32,838 nt of DNA from an uncultured Thermomicrobiales bacterium (lineage in GTDB: Bacteria; Chloroflexota; Chloroflexia; Thermomicrobiales; UBA6265), in the NCBI GenBank assembly GCA_902806345.1, contig CADCWF010000102.1, positions 1 through 32,838 on the forward strand, in the 5' to 3' direction. Shown here in pieces: positions 7,961 through 15,363 of this stretch (position 1 is the first letter of the stretch; each line of letters opens with the position of its first letter). The notes under the pieces were generated by a model, which did no database searches, was not told the DNA's origin, and saw only the letters and a list, made by a program, of their open reading frames with translations. Made by a program: the position numbers and the translations under genes.

Positions 7961-8566
7961 TCAGGAACTGGCGGCGATCCGGTTCGTCTGGCGGACGCCC
8001 ACGGTGCGTGGCAGGGCACCCCGGCCGGCGGCCATCGCCGCGCGGCCGACCGCCCCGGCCGTCCGCTGCCGCGACGGGGAGATCGTCTCCGATCGCCGGT
8101 TGCGGGCGGCCAACAGGGCCGCACCGCTGACGAGCCCAATCGCGGCGAACAGGGCGAGCTCGTCGGAGGGGGCGAAGGGCGCCGCCGCGACTGGCGCGGC
8201 ATCGACCCGGAGCACGGAGCCGGTGCTGCCGTCGACCGATAGCCGCAGCTCGTCACCAGGCCGCAGCGCATCGGGAGGAACCGCGACCCCGTCGCGGAGC
8301 ACCTCGGCGCGGCCGCCGAGCGGGAATGCGACCGGGTCGGCTGCGCCGACCTCCCGCACCGCCAGGTGGCCGTCGGCGACCGCGAGCAGGGTGCCGGCGA
8401 CGGCGACCGGGACGCCCTCGGCGATGGCGGCGGGAGCGGCCGGCAGGGTCGCCGGGTCGTTGACGGCCAAGGTGCCGCCGACGACGGTCATGAAGAGGAC
8501 GAAGGTAACGAAGGGGGTCAGGAACCCCCGCATGGCCGCGAACCGCGAACCGGATCGGATGGACAT
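7961..8566 (-). CDS. Hypothetical protein with two membrane helices and a small beta-rich middle domain
   Basis: 201 residues from ATG 8566, which has GGGAGG about 8 nt upstream. One helix lies near the N-terminus (RGFLTPFVTFVLFMTVVGGT, ~residues 13-32) and another near 140-160 (ELALFAAIGLVSGAALLAA), followed by a basic tail. Between them is a ~90-residue segment (VAGTLLAVADGHLAVREVG, then LRPGDELRLSVDG) with the alternating pattern of a small beta-barrel, as in OB-like or DUF5666-type domains. This resemblance is weak. The middle domain would face the outside if both ends are cytoplasmic. A promoter with repeated operator-like sites lies ~360 bp upstream (8931-8958). Function unknown. Confidence 0.65.
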   Translation of the reverse strand: MSIRSGSRFAAMRGFLTPFVTFVLFMTVVGGTLAVNDPATLPAAPAAIAEGVPVAVAGTLLAVADGHLAVREVGAADPVAFPLGGRAEVLRDGVAVPPDALRPGDELRLSVDGSTGSVLRVDAAPVAAAPFAPSDELALFAAIGLVSGAALLAARNRRSETISPSRQRTAGAVGRAAMAAGRGALPRTVGVRQTNRIAASS

Positions 8567-8676
8567 CGGAACGACCTCCCGGACGATGGGCGCGGGGGAC
8601 GGAACGGTTCGCGGGGCGACGGCGGGAGCGGATCGGAAAACGGCGACGACGCGAGAGGGCCGAGGTGCCTTGCTGG

Positions 8677-8710
8677 CACCGCTCGGAGCGTCCGGACGCT
8701 CCGAGCGGTG
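8677..8710. repeat. Perfect 34-bp palindrome
   Basis: CACCGCTCGGAGCGTCC (8677-8693) is followed directly by its exact reverse complement (8694-8710). The plus-strand reading continues GTTTGCC, resembling the short T-tails behind other hairpins in this window. In the minus direction it lies in the predicted long leader of the gene at 7961-8566. It could be a terminator, an attenuator or a protein-binding site. Confidence 0.8.
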
Positions 8711-8925
8711 GTTTGCCGACGACCCTGCGGCGAGGTCGGGTGGTGACGCGGGTGTCACTCGGATCTACGTGCCGGGACCGGGCGGCGGATGCCTCGGGTC
8801 CCGGTGGGGGCGACCGCCGCGGGGAGCGGGACCGCCGTCGGTGCGGGGAACGGGGGCGAGGCGGGAGCGGGTCCGGCGCCGATGGCTGGGTCGGTTCCGA
8901 TCCTGGCGGGGCTCCGCCTTGCCTA

Positions 8926-8980
8926 GAACAAGTGTACGTATGGGTGCCGGTTTGTCAAGGGGTTTCCGAACAAGTTTTCG
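8926..8980 (-). promoter_or_regulatory. Promoter bracketed by two operator-like direct repeats
   Basis: Minus strand: TTGACA (8958-8953), 16-bp spacer, TACACT (8936-8931). A 13-bp repeat, GAACAAGTGTACG (8926-8938) and GAACAAGTTTTCG (8968-8980), 11 of 13 identical on the plus strand, covers the -10 and sits just upstream of the -35. The copies are 42 bp apart, four helical turns. The expected transcript runs into the gene at 7961-8566. Confidence 0.55.
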
Positions 8981-9321
8981 GATTCGCCCCCGGCACCTCC
9001 CGGCGGGTCCTCCGCCCTCGCCGGGATCAACGCAGGCGGTGTGCCACCGTGACACACGGTCGGCGGAGCACGGAAGCCAACGCAGCGCGACGAATCGGGC
9101 AGCGACGGCGACCGGCGGAGCGCCTCCGATCCCTTGTCGAACCGGATCGCCGGGAATCGACAACGGCGGCCAGCACGGCCGCCTTGGCACCCGCCGGCAC
9201 CGCGCCCGGCCCTCGCCGCCACCAGCGCCGAGGGGGCTCCAACACCACCGCCTGAGAAGACACCCACCCAACGGGCTGCTCGACCGGTCGCGGACGCCGG
9301 GCTGGCCTCGTGTCCCCGACG

Positions 9322-9366
9322 CCCACCGCCACCGCGCCGCCCCCACCGCCACCGCGCCGCCCCCAC
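9322..9366. repeat. 20-bp tandem duplication
   Basis: The unit CCCACCGCCACCGCGCCGCC occurs exactly twice (9322-9341, 9342-9361), followed by the first 5 bases of a third copy. It is non-coding as far as can be seen. Confidence 0.75.
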
Positions 9367-9464
9367 GACCGCAGTGCCGCCATGGCGAGCGAAGTTGCCT
9401 GGCAAGGCGCCAAGCAGAGCTCGTGCCCGCGACGTCGACACCACCTCCCATGCGCCGTCGCTGA

Positions 9465-9493
9465 TTGACGACCGCCGAGGAGAGCCATAGACT
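9465..9493 (+). promoter_or_regulatory. iclR-family gene promoter
   Basis: TTGACG (9465-9470), 17-bp spacer, TAGACT (9488-9493). Transcription would start near 9500, leaving a leader of only about 13 nt before the ATG at 9513. The operator-like element at 9507-9531 lies immediately downstream of the start point. Confidence 0.65.
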
Positions 9494-9506
9494 GCGGCGA
9501 GGGGCG

Positions 9507-9531
9507 AGAAACATGACTTCACCATCTGAAA
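9507..9531 (+). promoter_or_regulatory. IclR-type operator (three alternating half-sites) over the iclR start codon
   Basis: AGAAA (9507-9511), 5 bp, CTTCA (9517-9521), 5 bp, TGAAA (9527-9531): alternating half-sites every 10 bp. The core TTCACCATCTGAAA differs at one base from the operator at 10467-10481. It spans the start codon, consistent with autorepression. Confidence 0.6.
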
Positions 9532-10331
9532 CCCTCGCCGGTCCGGTCGCGCGGCCGCCGTCGGCGTCGATCCGGTCCGTCGACAAGGTCGTCGATATCC
9601 TGGAGTTGCTCTCCACCGAGAGCCGGGGGCTCCCACTCGGGGAGATCGCCGGTCGGCTCGGGCTCAACGTCAGCACCGTCCACCACCTGCTCGCGACGCT
9701 CAGGAACCGCGGCATGGTCGCCCAGGACGAGCGCAGCAAGGCCTATCGCCTCGGCTACGGGCTGGTCCGAATCGCCAACCGGTTCCTCTCCGAGACCGAC
9801 CTCTACCCCGCCGCCATCGGGCCGGTCGAGAAGCTGCGGGACCGCTCGGGCGAGACCTCCTACCTGTCGGCGTTCCAGGACAAGGCGATCGCAGAGGTGA
9901 TCCTGCTGCCGGGGGTGCGGCCGATCCAGGTGCGGCGGGTCCAGCGGCCGGGCAAATCCAGCCTGCACTCGACGGCGACCGGGAAGACGCTGCTGGCCTA
10001 CCTGCCCGGCGAGGAGTCCGCGGTCCTGCTGGCGGGGCGCGAGTTGGCGCGGTTCACGCCGAAGACGATCGTCGATCGGCTGCGGTTGGGCACCGAGCTC
10101 GATCTGATCCGGAGCCGCGGCTACGCGCTCGACGACGAGGAGGACTACGTCGGCGTCCAGTGCGTCGCGGTCCCCGTTTGCGTCGCCGGCGGCAAGTGCG
10201 TGGCGGCGGTCAGCGTCTCCTACCCGGCGTCGCCGCCGGAGCGCACGGAGGAGCTGATCCAGCTGGTGAGCGAGGCGGCGGCGACGGTCTCCGCCAACCT
10301 CGGCGCCGTCCCGATCCATCCGAACGCGTGA
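9513..10331 (+). CDS. IclR-family transcriptional regulator
   Basis: 272 residues. An N-terminal winged helix-turn-helix lies at ~18-75 (SVDKVVDILELLS, then GLPLGEIAGRLGLNVSTVHH). The effector-binding IclR domain spans ~90-265, with SSLHSTATGKTLLAYLP and a late DDEEDYVGVQCVAVPV segment typical of the family. Start ATG 9513 is preceded by GAGGGG; an upstream in-frame TTG at 9465 coincides with the -35 box and is rejected. The gene lies directly upstream of ABC importer 2, and both carry the same operator, so it very likely controls the importer/catabolic operon (usually as a repressor relieved by a pathway metabolite) and itself. Confidence 0.93.
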   Translation: MTSPSETLAGPVARPPSASIRSVDKVVDILELLSTESRGLPLGEIAGRLGLNVSTVHHLLATLRNRGMVAQDERSKAYRLGYGLVRIANRFLSETDLYPAAIGPVEKLRDRSGETSYLSAFQDKAIAEVILLPGVRPIQVRRVQRPGKSSLHSTATGKTLLAYLPGEESAVLLAGRELARFTPKTIVDRLRLGTELDLIRSRGYALDDEEDYVGVQCVAVPVCVAGGKCVAAVSVSYPASPPERTEELIQLVSEAAATVSANLGAVPIHPNA

Positions 10332-10411
10332 CCGCCCCTGCCCCGGCTGGGCAGAGGGGGGAGGCGCCCGACCCGGCGCCCTTGGCTGCGGGGCCGCTTC
10401 ACATCCTCCTC

Positions 10412-10440
10412 TTGACAGTGCCACCCCCCGTTGCTAAGGT
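10412..10440 (+). promoter_or_regulatory. Promoter of ABC importer 2 / catabolic operon
   Basis: TTGACA (10412-10417), 17-bp spacer, TAAGGT (10435-10440). The -35 is perfect, the -10 poor (3 of 6), suggesting a weak or activated promoter. The predicted start is near 10447, just before the operator. Confidence 0.55.
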
Positions 10441-10456
10441 GGCCCCAGAGAAGCCG

Positions 10457-10481
10457 TGAAACGCATTTTCACCATATGAAA
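10457..10481 (+). promoter_or_regulatory. IclR-type operator upstream of importer 2
   Basis: TGAAA (10457-10461), 5 bp, TTTCA (10467-10471), 5 bp, TGAAA (10477-10481). All three half-sites are perfect and 10 bp apart. It starts ~10 bp after the predicted transcription start, a position suited to repression. Confidence 0.7.
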
Positions 10482-10591
10482 TGATGGTGGGTTGGCACGA
10501 CGCAGCGCCCCCACCGAAGCGGGCCGGCGCCATACCGCGCCGCCGGCACGGCCGCACTGGGACCGGCAACGGAGCCGCTCCGGGGCATGGC

Positions 10592-11572
10592 ATGAAGGAC
10601 CTGGCGCTCCCCCGAGAACGCGACCCGCGGCCGGCGCCGGCGCCGGTGCCGACGGTGCGCCCGGCCCGCCGCCAGGGCGCCTTTCGTGGCGTCCGCCGCA
10701 CCGAGACGATCGCCGGCTACCTCTTCCTGCTGCCGAACTTCGCCGGCTTCCTCGTCTTCAGCCTGCTCCCGATCGCCGCCACCTTCGCCTTGACCCTGAC
10801 GGACTGGAGCCTGATCGGCGAGCGGCGGTTCGTCGGCCTGGCCAACTTCCGCCAGCTGCTGGCGGACGACCTCTTCTGGCAGAGCGCCCGCAACACCCTC
10901 TACTACACCGTCGCTGCGGTGCCGGCGGGGGTCTTCATCGCCTTCTGGCTGGCGCTCCTGCTGAACCGCAAGATGCGCGGCGTTGTCTTCTTCCGGACCA
11001 TCTTCTTCCTGCCCCACGTCACCCTGACGGTGGCGATCGCCCTGGTCTGGGCCTGGATCTACCATCCCCAGCTCGGCCTCCTGAACTACGGGCTGGAGCG
11101 GATCGGGATCGACGGGCCGCGCTGGCTGCAGAGCACCACCTGGGCGATGCCGGCCGTCGTCGTCATGAGCAACTGGCAGGGCATCGGCTACGCGATGCTG
11201 ATCTTCCTAGCCGGGTTGCAGGCAATCCCCCAGGACCTACTGGAGGCGGCCACGGTCGACGGCGCCACCTGGTTCCAGCGCCTCCGCCACATCGTCGTCC
11301 CGCTCCTGGCGCCGACCACCTTCTTCATCCTGGTGACCTCGTTTATCGGCGCCATGCAGGCCTTCGACCAGTTCTACGTGATGACCCAGGGCGGCCCCGC
11401 CTACTCCACCACCACCCTGGTCATGTACGTCTTCCAGAACGGCTTCCAGTGGTTCCAGATGGGCTACGCCGCCACGATCGCGGTCGTCCTCTTCGCCAGC
11501 ATCTTCGCCATCACCGCCCTCCAGTGGCGGTTCGGCCAGGCATGGGTCTACGGCAACGAAGGCGCCCAGTAG
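10592..11572 (+). CDS. Sugar ABC transporter permease (MalF/UgpA type), importer 2
   Basis: 326 residues from the ATG at 10592. The frame is open to an ATG at 10481, but that codon overlaps the operator and the extra residues are R/G/P-rich, so the later start is preferred, although its ribosome site is weak. A ~45-residue basic, proline-rich N-terminus is followed by six membrane helices from IAGYLFLLPNFAGFLVFSLL. The EAA loop is seen as LLEAATVDGATWFQRLRHIV near residue 225-245. FDQFYVMTQGGPAYST is typical of CUT1 permeases. It pairs with the MalG-type permease 31 bp downstream. No ATPase gene is in the operon. Confidence 0.9.
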   Translation: MKDLALPRERDPRPAPAPVPTVRPARRQGAFRGVRRTETIAGYLFLLPNFAGFLVFSLLPIAATFALTLTDWSLIGERRFVGLANFRQLLADDLFWQSARNTLYYTVAAVPAGVFIAFWLALLLNRKMRGVVFFRTIFFLPHVTLTVAIALVWAWIYHPQLGLLNYGLERIGIDGPRWLQSTTWAMPAVVVMSNWQGIGYAMLIFLAGLQAIPQDLLEAATVDGATWFQRLRHIVVPLLAPTTFFILVTSFIGAMQAFDQFYVMTQGGPAYSTTTLVMYVFQNGFQWFQMGYAATIAVVLFASIFAITALQWRFGQAWVYGNEGAQ

Positions 11573-11603
11573 CCGTGCCCCGCCGCGGAGGAGGACCGCC
11601 GCC

Positions 11604-12488
11604 ATGAGCCAGGCCGCTGGCCCCGCCACCGCCCCCGACACCCCCGCTGCTCCCCCGCGGCGACCCCGCTGGTTGGGCGACGCCCTGGCCTGGGCTGTCC
11701 TCTCCGTGCTCGGCCTCTTCTGGCTCCTGCCGTTCCTCTGGATGGTCGCCAACTCGCTCAAGAGCCTCGCCGAGATCTACTCCTTCCCGCCGACCTTCTT
11801 CCCGGACCAGCTCCGCTGGTGGAACTACCCCGACGCCTGGACCGCCGTCCCCTTCGCCCGCTTCTTCACCAACAGCGTGATCGTCTCGCTCGGCACCACC
11901 GCCGGCGTCCTGCTCACCTCGGCGATGGCCGGCTACTCGTTCGCCCGGCTCCGCTACCCCGGCCGCGACAAGCTCTTCATCGCCTACCTGGCGACCATGA
12001 TGGTCCCGTTCCCCGTCCTGATCATCCCGCTGTTCATCCTGATGGGCCAGCTCGGCCTGATCGACACCCTGATCGGGCTGATCCTGCCGGCCGCCTTTTC
12101 GGCCTGGGGCACCTTCCTGATGCGGCAGTTCATGCTCTCGATCCCGCGCGAGCTGGAGGAGGCGGCGCGGGTCGACGGGGCCAGCTACTGGCGCGTCTTC
12201 GTCCAGATCATGCTGCCGCTGTGCACCCCGGTCCTGGCCACCCTCGGCATCTTCACCTTCCTCGGCTCGTGGAACCAGTTCCTCTGGCCGCTGATCATGA
12301 TCTCCTCGGTCCAGAACAAGACGCTCCCGCTGGGGCTGACGATGTTCCAGGCGCAGGCGACGGTCGAGACCCCCTGGCACCTGGTGATGGCCGCCGCCAC
12401 CTTCTCGATCCTCCCCGTCCTGGTCGTCTTCGTGCTCGGCCAGCGCTACTACGTCCGCGGCATCGCGACGACCGGGGTCAAGGGGTGA
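11604..12488 (+). CDS. Carbohydrate ABC transporter permease (MalG type), importer 2
   Basis: 294 residues with a Pro-rich N-terminus and six membrane helices. The EAA loop is ELEEAARVDGASYWRVFVQI at about residue 190-210, and the C-terminus is GVKG, as in importer 1's MalG-type protein. ATG 11604 has GGAGGAGG 8-15 nt upstream. It forms the translocation pore with the preceding permease. The two permeases of importer 2 are clearly different from those of importer 1, so the two systems are not a recent local duplication. Confidence 0.93.
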   Translation: MSQAAGPATAPDTPAAPPRRPRWLGDALAWAVLSVLGLFWLLPFLWMVANSLKSLAEIYSFPPTFFPDQLRWWNYPDAWTAVPFARFFTNSVIVSLGTTAGVLLTSAMAGYSFARLRYPGRDKLFIAYLATMMVPFPVLIIPLFILMGQLGLIDTLIGLILPAAFSAWGTFLMRQFMLSIPRELEEAARVDGASYWRVFVQIMLPLCTPVLATLGIFTFLGSWNQFLWPLIMISSVQNKTLPLGLTMFQAQATVETPWHLVMAAATFSILPVLVVFVLGQRYYVRGIATTGVKG

Positions 12489-12551
12489 TCGCCGTGCCCA
12501 TCCCGCCTCGCCGCCCGACGGGTCATCCCGGTCACGCCGGCGATCGGGGAG

Positions 12552-12568
12552 GAGGGAGTTCCATGTAG
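12552..12568 (+). other. Strong ribosome site followed by ATG-TAG (start-stop element)
   Basis: GGAGGAGGGAG is followed at good spacing by ATG at 12563-12565 and at once by TAG at 12566-12568. A ribosome would initiate and terminate on adjacent codons, 129 nt before the binding-protein start. It may be a relic of a lost small gene, or a translational control element. Confidence 0.3.
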
Positions 12569-12696
12569 CCGCCGCGCGACGGCGCGCCACCCATTCGCCG
12601 CCCGGGGTCGCCACGGTTGCGACCGCCCGTCGTGCTCCCGAGGCGCGCCGGGCCGGGACAGGCTCCGCTCGTGTTTCAGCGCCAGGAGGGACGACG

Positions 12697-14061
12697 ATGA
12701 CCCGGACCCCTCGACTCGCCAACCGGACCGCGACCCGCCGGCGGCTGATCCAGTTCGGCGCCGCCGCCGCGGCGGCCGGCATCGTGCTGCCCGCCGCCCC
12801 GGCCCTCGCCCAGACCCCGGCCGCCTCCGACCTCTCCGGCACGCTCCGCGGGATGAGCTGGGAAACCGAAGCCGAGATGCGGAAGTGGTTCCGGCACACC
12901 GAGGAGTTCTTCGCCACCCGCTACCCAAACCTGACCCCGGAGCTCGAGTACGGCACCGCCTGGGCCGACTACTGGACCAAGCTCCAGACGGCCGTCGCCG
13001 GCGGCGCCCAGTTGGACATGTGCTGGATGCACGACAGCCGCGCCCAGTCCTACGCCTCGCTCGGCCTGATCCAGCCCCTCGACCCCTACATCGCCGCCGA
13101 CCCGCCGCAGGAGTGGCCCGACGCCTACTACCCGTCGCAGGTCGACGCCTTCCGCTACAACGACCAGCAGTTCGCCATCCCCTACGACTGGGCGACCGGC
13201 GGCTTCTACGTCAACCTCGACGTGCTGGAGCGGGCCGGGGTCGAGGTGCCGACCGTCGACTGGACCTTCGATCGGCTGCTCGAGGCCGGCCTGGCGATCA
13301 AGGCCAGCGCCCCCAACCCCGACGACTCCTGGGGCTTCTTCCTCCAGGTCACCTCCCACAACACCGGCTGGATCGTCAAGAGCTTCGGCGGCGAGCAGAT
13401 CACCGCCGACCCCCTGACCTCCCACTTCGACGATCCGAACACCATCGCCGCCTACCAGTTCCTCTACGACGCGATCAACACCCACGGGGTCATGCCCAAC
13501 CCGGCCGGGATGCAGGGCCTCGGCCTGGACCAGCAGACCGCCTTCGCCAGCGGCCTCCTCGGGATCATGGCCAGTCTCAACGACGAGGCCTTCGTCTTCG
13601 GCGAGATCGTCGGCGACAAGGCCGAGTGGACCGTCGCCCCGACCCCCAGCGGCGTCGACGGCCGCTACCAGTTCGCCGGCGGCTCCGGCTTCTCGATCCC
13701 GACGACGGCGGCCTTCCCCGAAGTCGCCTACGAGTACATCAAGTTCATGGCGACCGACCCGGCGAACCTGCCGACCACCGCCGAGATGGGCTCGATGTTC
13801 GTCTCCCGGATGGACGCCTGGGAAGACGCCATGCCGGACCCGACCCAGCTCGACCCCGAGGTCTACAAGGCGGTCTTCTACGACCTCGGCGTCGAGGACG
13901 CCACCGTGCCCCTCTACTTCCCCGGCTATCAGCAGTGGGACAGCTCCATCTACGTCCGGCACATGGACCGCCTCTGGACCGGCGCCACCGACGACGTCGC
14001 CGGCGTCCTCCAGCAGGTCCACGAGGAGACCCAGGCGTTCCTGGACACGATCGAGCAATAA
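12697..14061 (+). CDS. Extracellular sugar-binding protein of ABC importer 2
   Basis: 454 residues, usual for CUT1 binding proteins. A twin-arginine signal (ATRRRLIQFGAAAAAAGIV, residues ~11-29) ends near APALAQ (residue ~38). The mature protein has the family layout, with a first lobe containing YWTKLQTAVAGG and a mid-protein segment FAIPYDWATGGFYVN. It is rich in Trp and Tyr, as expected for a sugar-binding cleft. ATG 12697 is preceded by CAGGAGGGACGACG. It follows the permeases by 208 bp and ends with TAA directly followed by a 3'-end repeat. It would feed the importer of the IclR-controlled locus. The ligand is unknown; the downstream isomerases and dehydrogenase suggest a sugar, glycoside or polyol. 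Confidence 0.92.
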   Translation: MTRTPRLANRTATRRRLIQFGAAAAAAGIVLPAAPALAQTPAASDLSGTLRGMSWETEAEMRKWFRHTEEFFATRYPNLTPELEYGTAWADYWTKLQTAVAGGAQLDMCWMHDSRAQSYASLGLIQPLDPYIAADPPQEWPDAYYPSQVDAFRYNDQQFAIPYDWATGGFYVNLDVLERAGVEVPTVDWTFDRLLEAGLAIKASAPNPDDSWGFFLQVTSHNTGWIVKSFGGEQITADPLTSHFDDPNTIAAYQFLYDAINTHGVMPNPAGMQGLGLDQQTAFASGLLGIMASLNDEAFVFGEIVGDKAEWTVAPTPSGVDGRYQFAGGSGFSIPTTAAFPEVAYEYIKFMATDPANLPTTAEMGSMFVSRMDAWEDAMPDPTQLDPEVYKAVFYDLGVEDATVPLYFPGYQQWDSSIYVRHMDRLWTGATDDVAGVLQQVHEETQAFLDTIEQ

Positions 14062-14114
14062 GCCCTCACCCCCAACCTACTCGGGGACCCTCTCTCCTTG
14101 GGTCACCGAGTAGG
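14062..14114 (+). repeat. 3'-end hairpin repeat, copy 2
   Basis: GCCCTCACCCCC follows the TAA stop codon directly. CCTACTCGG (14076-14084) then pairs with CCGAGTAGG (14106-14114), with GACC/GGTC able to extend the stem. It may terminate or process the importer transcript ahead of the catabolic genes. Confidence 0.65.
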
Positions 14115-14174
14115 ACCCGGTGCGCTGGAGAGGGGACCCGGTCGTTCGTCGACGGTGGCCGCCGCGTTCCAATC

Positions 14175-14303
14175 CCCCGTCATCCTGAGCGAAGCGAAGG
14201 ATCCCGCCTCGGGTCCCCGAGGAGGACCCGCCGAAGCGGTGTTCTTCATTCGGGCGTTGCGTGAGTCGGAGCGGGATCCTTCGCTTCGCTCAGGATGATG
14301 GGG
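14175..14303. repeat. Long inverted repeat of the CATCCTGAGCGAAGCGAAGG type
   Basis: Two 33-bp arms (14175-14207 and 14271-14303) are reverse complements with one mismatch and enclose a 63-bp centre. The arm core CATCCTGAGCGAAGCGAAGG is, to my knowledge, a dispersed repeat found between genes in many unrelated bacteria. No transposase is encoded. It resembles a REP/MITE-like element. Confidence 0.7.
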
Positions 14304-14397
14304 TAGAGGGGCGGAGCGCTCTCCCGAGTCCCCGCCCAAGAGGGGGGCCGCCTCCTCGCCCCCGTTCAACCGCACCCCAACTCGGAGGAAAGCGCCC

Positions 14398-15363
14398 GTG
14401 AGACTCGCCGTTTCCGGTCAATTGCTGATGCGAACCCACCCGCTGGCCGAGATCGCCGACCTCCTCCGCTCGCTCGGGGTCGACGCGATCGAGCTCTGGC
14501 CGGCCAATATCCCCGGTGGCGACGACGCGGAGCAGCAGCAGCGCTACGAGCGCAAGGAGGTCGCCGCCGCCCGCCGCGTCCTGGACGAGCGGGGGATGGC
14601 CGTGGCCTGCGTCACGCTCGGCTTCGGGCTCCTCGGCCGCTGCCGGGAGGCCGGGCCGGGCTACGGCACGGACGCCCTCAAGGGCGCCGTCGACGCGGCG
14701 GCCGCCCTCGGCGCCCCGCTCGTCAACTGCTACCTGGCCGGGCTGCCGCCCGCGCTCTTCGCCGAGGCGGCGCGGCCGGCGGCCGAGTACGCCGGCGCCG
14801 CCGGCGTCACCATCGTCCTCGAGAACGAGGCCCACGACGACTCCGGCCCGGCGGCGAGCGTGAAGGCCATCGTCGAGGCGGTCGGCTCGCCCTTCTTCGG
14901 CACCCAGTACGACCCCTGCAACTACTACCACGCCAACGAGGAGCCCTACCCGGCCGCCTACGAGACGGTCAAGGAGCACGTCCGCTACGTCCACCTCAAG
15001 GGCGGCTGCCGCTGGGACCCGGCGGCCCGCCCCGGCGACCACAAGGGTGGCCTGATGCGCGGCAGCGAAGACGCCTTCATCGGCTACACCTCCGTCCCCG
15101 ACGGCGTCGCCAACGCCGACGGCATCCTCCGCCGGCTGGACCGCGACGGCTACGCCGGCTACGTCACCCTGGAGCCCCACGTACCGGCCGAGCACGCGCT
15201 CGCCTACTACGCGATCGACATCCCCTATGTGGGGGACCGCCTCCGCGAGCTGGACCAGGGCAGGAACCCGGACCCTGGCCTGGGGCACGACGGTGCTGCA
15301 GCCGCAACAACGACTGCCGCAGGGGCGCCGACGACGGCAGCGGCCGCGGCCGGGAGGAGCTGA
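14398..15363 (+). CDS. Sugar phosphate isomerase/epimerase (xylose-isomerase-like TIM barrel) 1
   Basis: 321 residues. Residues expected to bind a divalent metal at the barrel mouth appear in order: the E of VLENEAHDD (~145), the D of TQYDPCNYY (~178), the H of YVHLKGG (~200) and the E of VTLEPH (~260). This pattern is shared with IolE, hydroxypyruvate isomerase and 3-keto-sugar epimerases/isomerases. The last ~30 residues are an Ala/Thr-rich low-complexity tail outside the fold. GTG 14398 has GGAGG at proper spacing. Its TGA is directly followed by the ATG of the next isomerase gene, so the two are translationally linked. It probably acts on an imported sugar or its keto derivative. Confidence 0.88.
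   Translation: MRLAVSGQLLMRTHPLAEIADLLRSLGVDAIELWPANIPGGDDAEQQQRYERKEVAAARRVLDERGMAVACVTLGFGLLGRCREAGPGYGTDALKGAVDAAAALGAPLVNCYLAGLPPALFAEAARPAAEYAGAAGVTIVLENEAHDDSGPAASVKAIVEAVGSPFFGTQYDPCNYYHANEEPYPAAYETVKEHVRYVHLKGGCRWDPAARPGDHKGGLMRGSEDAFIGYTSVPDGVANADGILRRLDRDGYAGYVTLEPHVPAEHALAYYAIDIPYVGDRLRELDQGRNPDPGLGHDGAAAATTTAAGAPTTAAAAAGRS

Larger units (their letters stand above)
8567..9464. other. Long regulatory or non-coding stretch
   Basis: About 900 bp without a supported gene. It contains a perfect 34-bp palindrome (8677-8710), a minus-strand promoter with flanking direct repeats (8926-8980) and a 20-bp tandem duplication (9322-9366). The stretch 8921-8990 is notably less G/C-rich than its surroundings. 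Confidence 0.5.
14062..14397. other. Repeat-filled gap between the binding protein and the catabolic genes
   Basis: 336 bp without a gene. It is almost wholly occupied by a 3'-end hairpin repeat (14062-14114) and a 129-bp inverted-repeat element (14175-14303). The last ~40 bp hold the ribosome site of the next gene (CGGAGGAAA). Confidence 0.7.

Noticed and set aside
9465-9512. Upstream TTG start giving the IclR protein 16 more residues
   Set aside because: The TTG is the -35 box of a good promoter, and the ATG at 9513 has its own ribosome site.
10481-10591. Upstream ATG start giving the first permease of importer 2 37 more residues
   Set aside because: The ATG overlaps the operator half-site, and the extra segment is Arg/Gly/Pro-rich and unlike permease N-termini.
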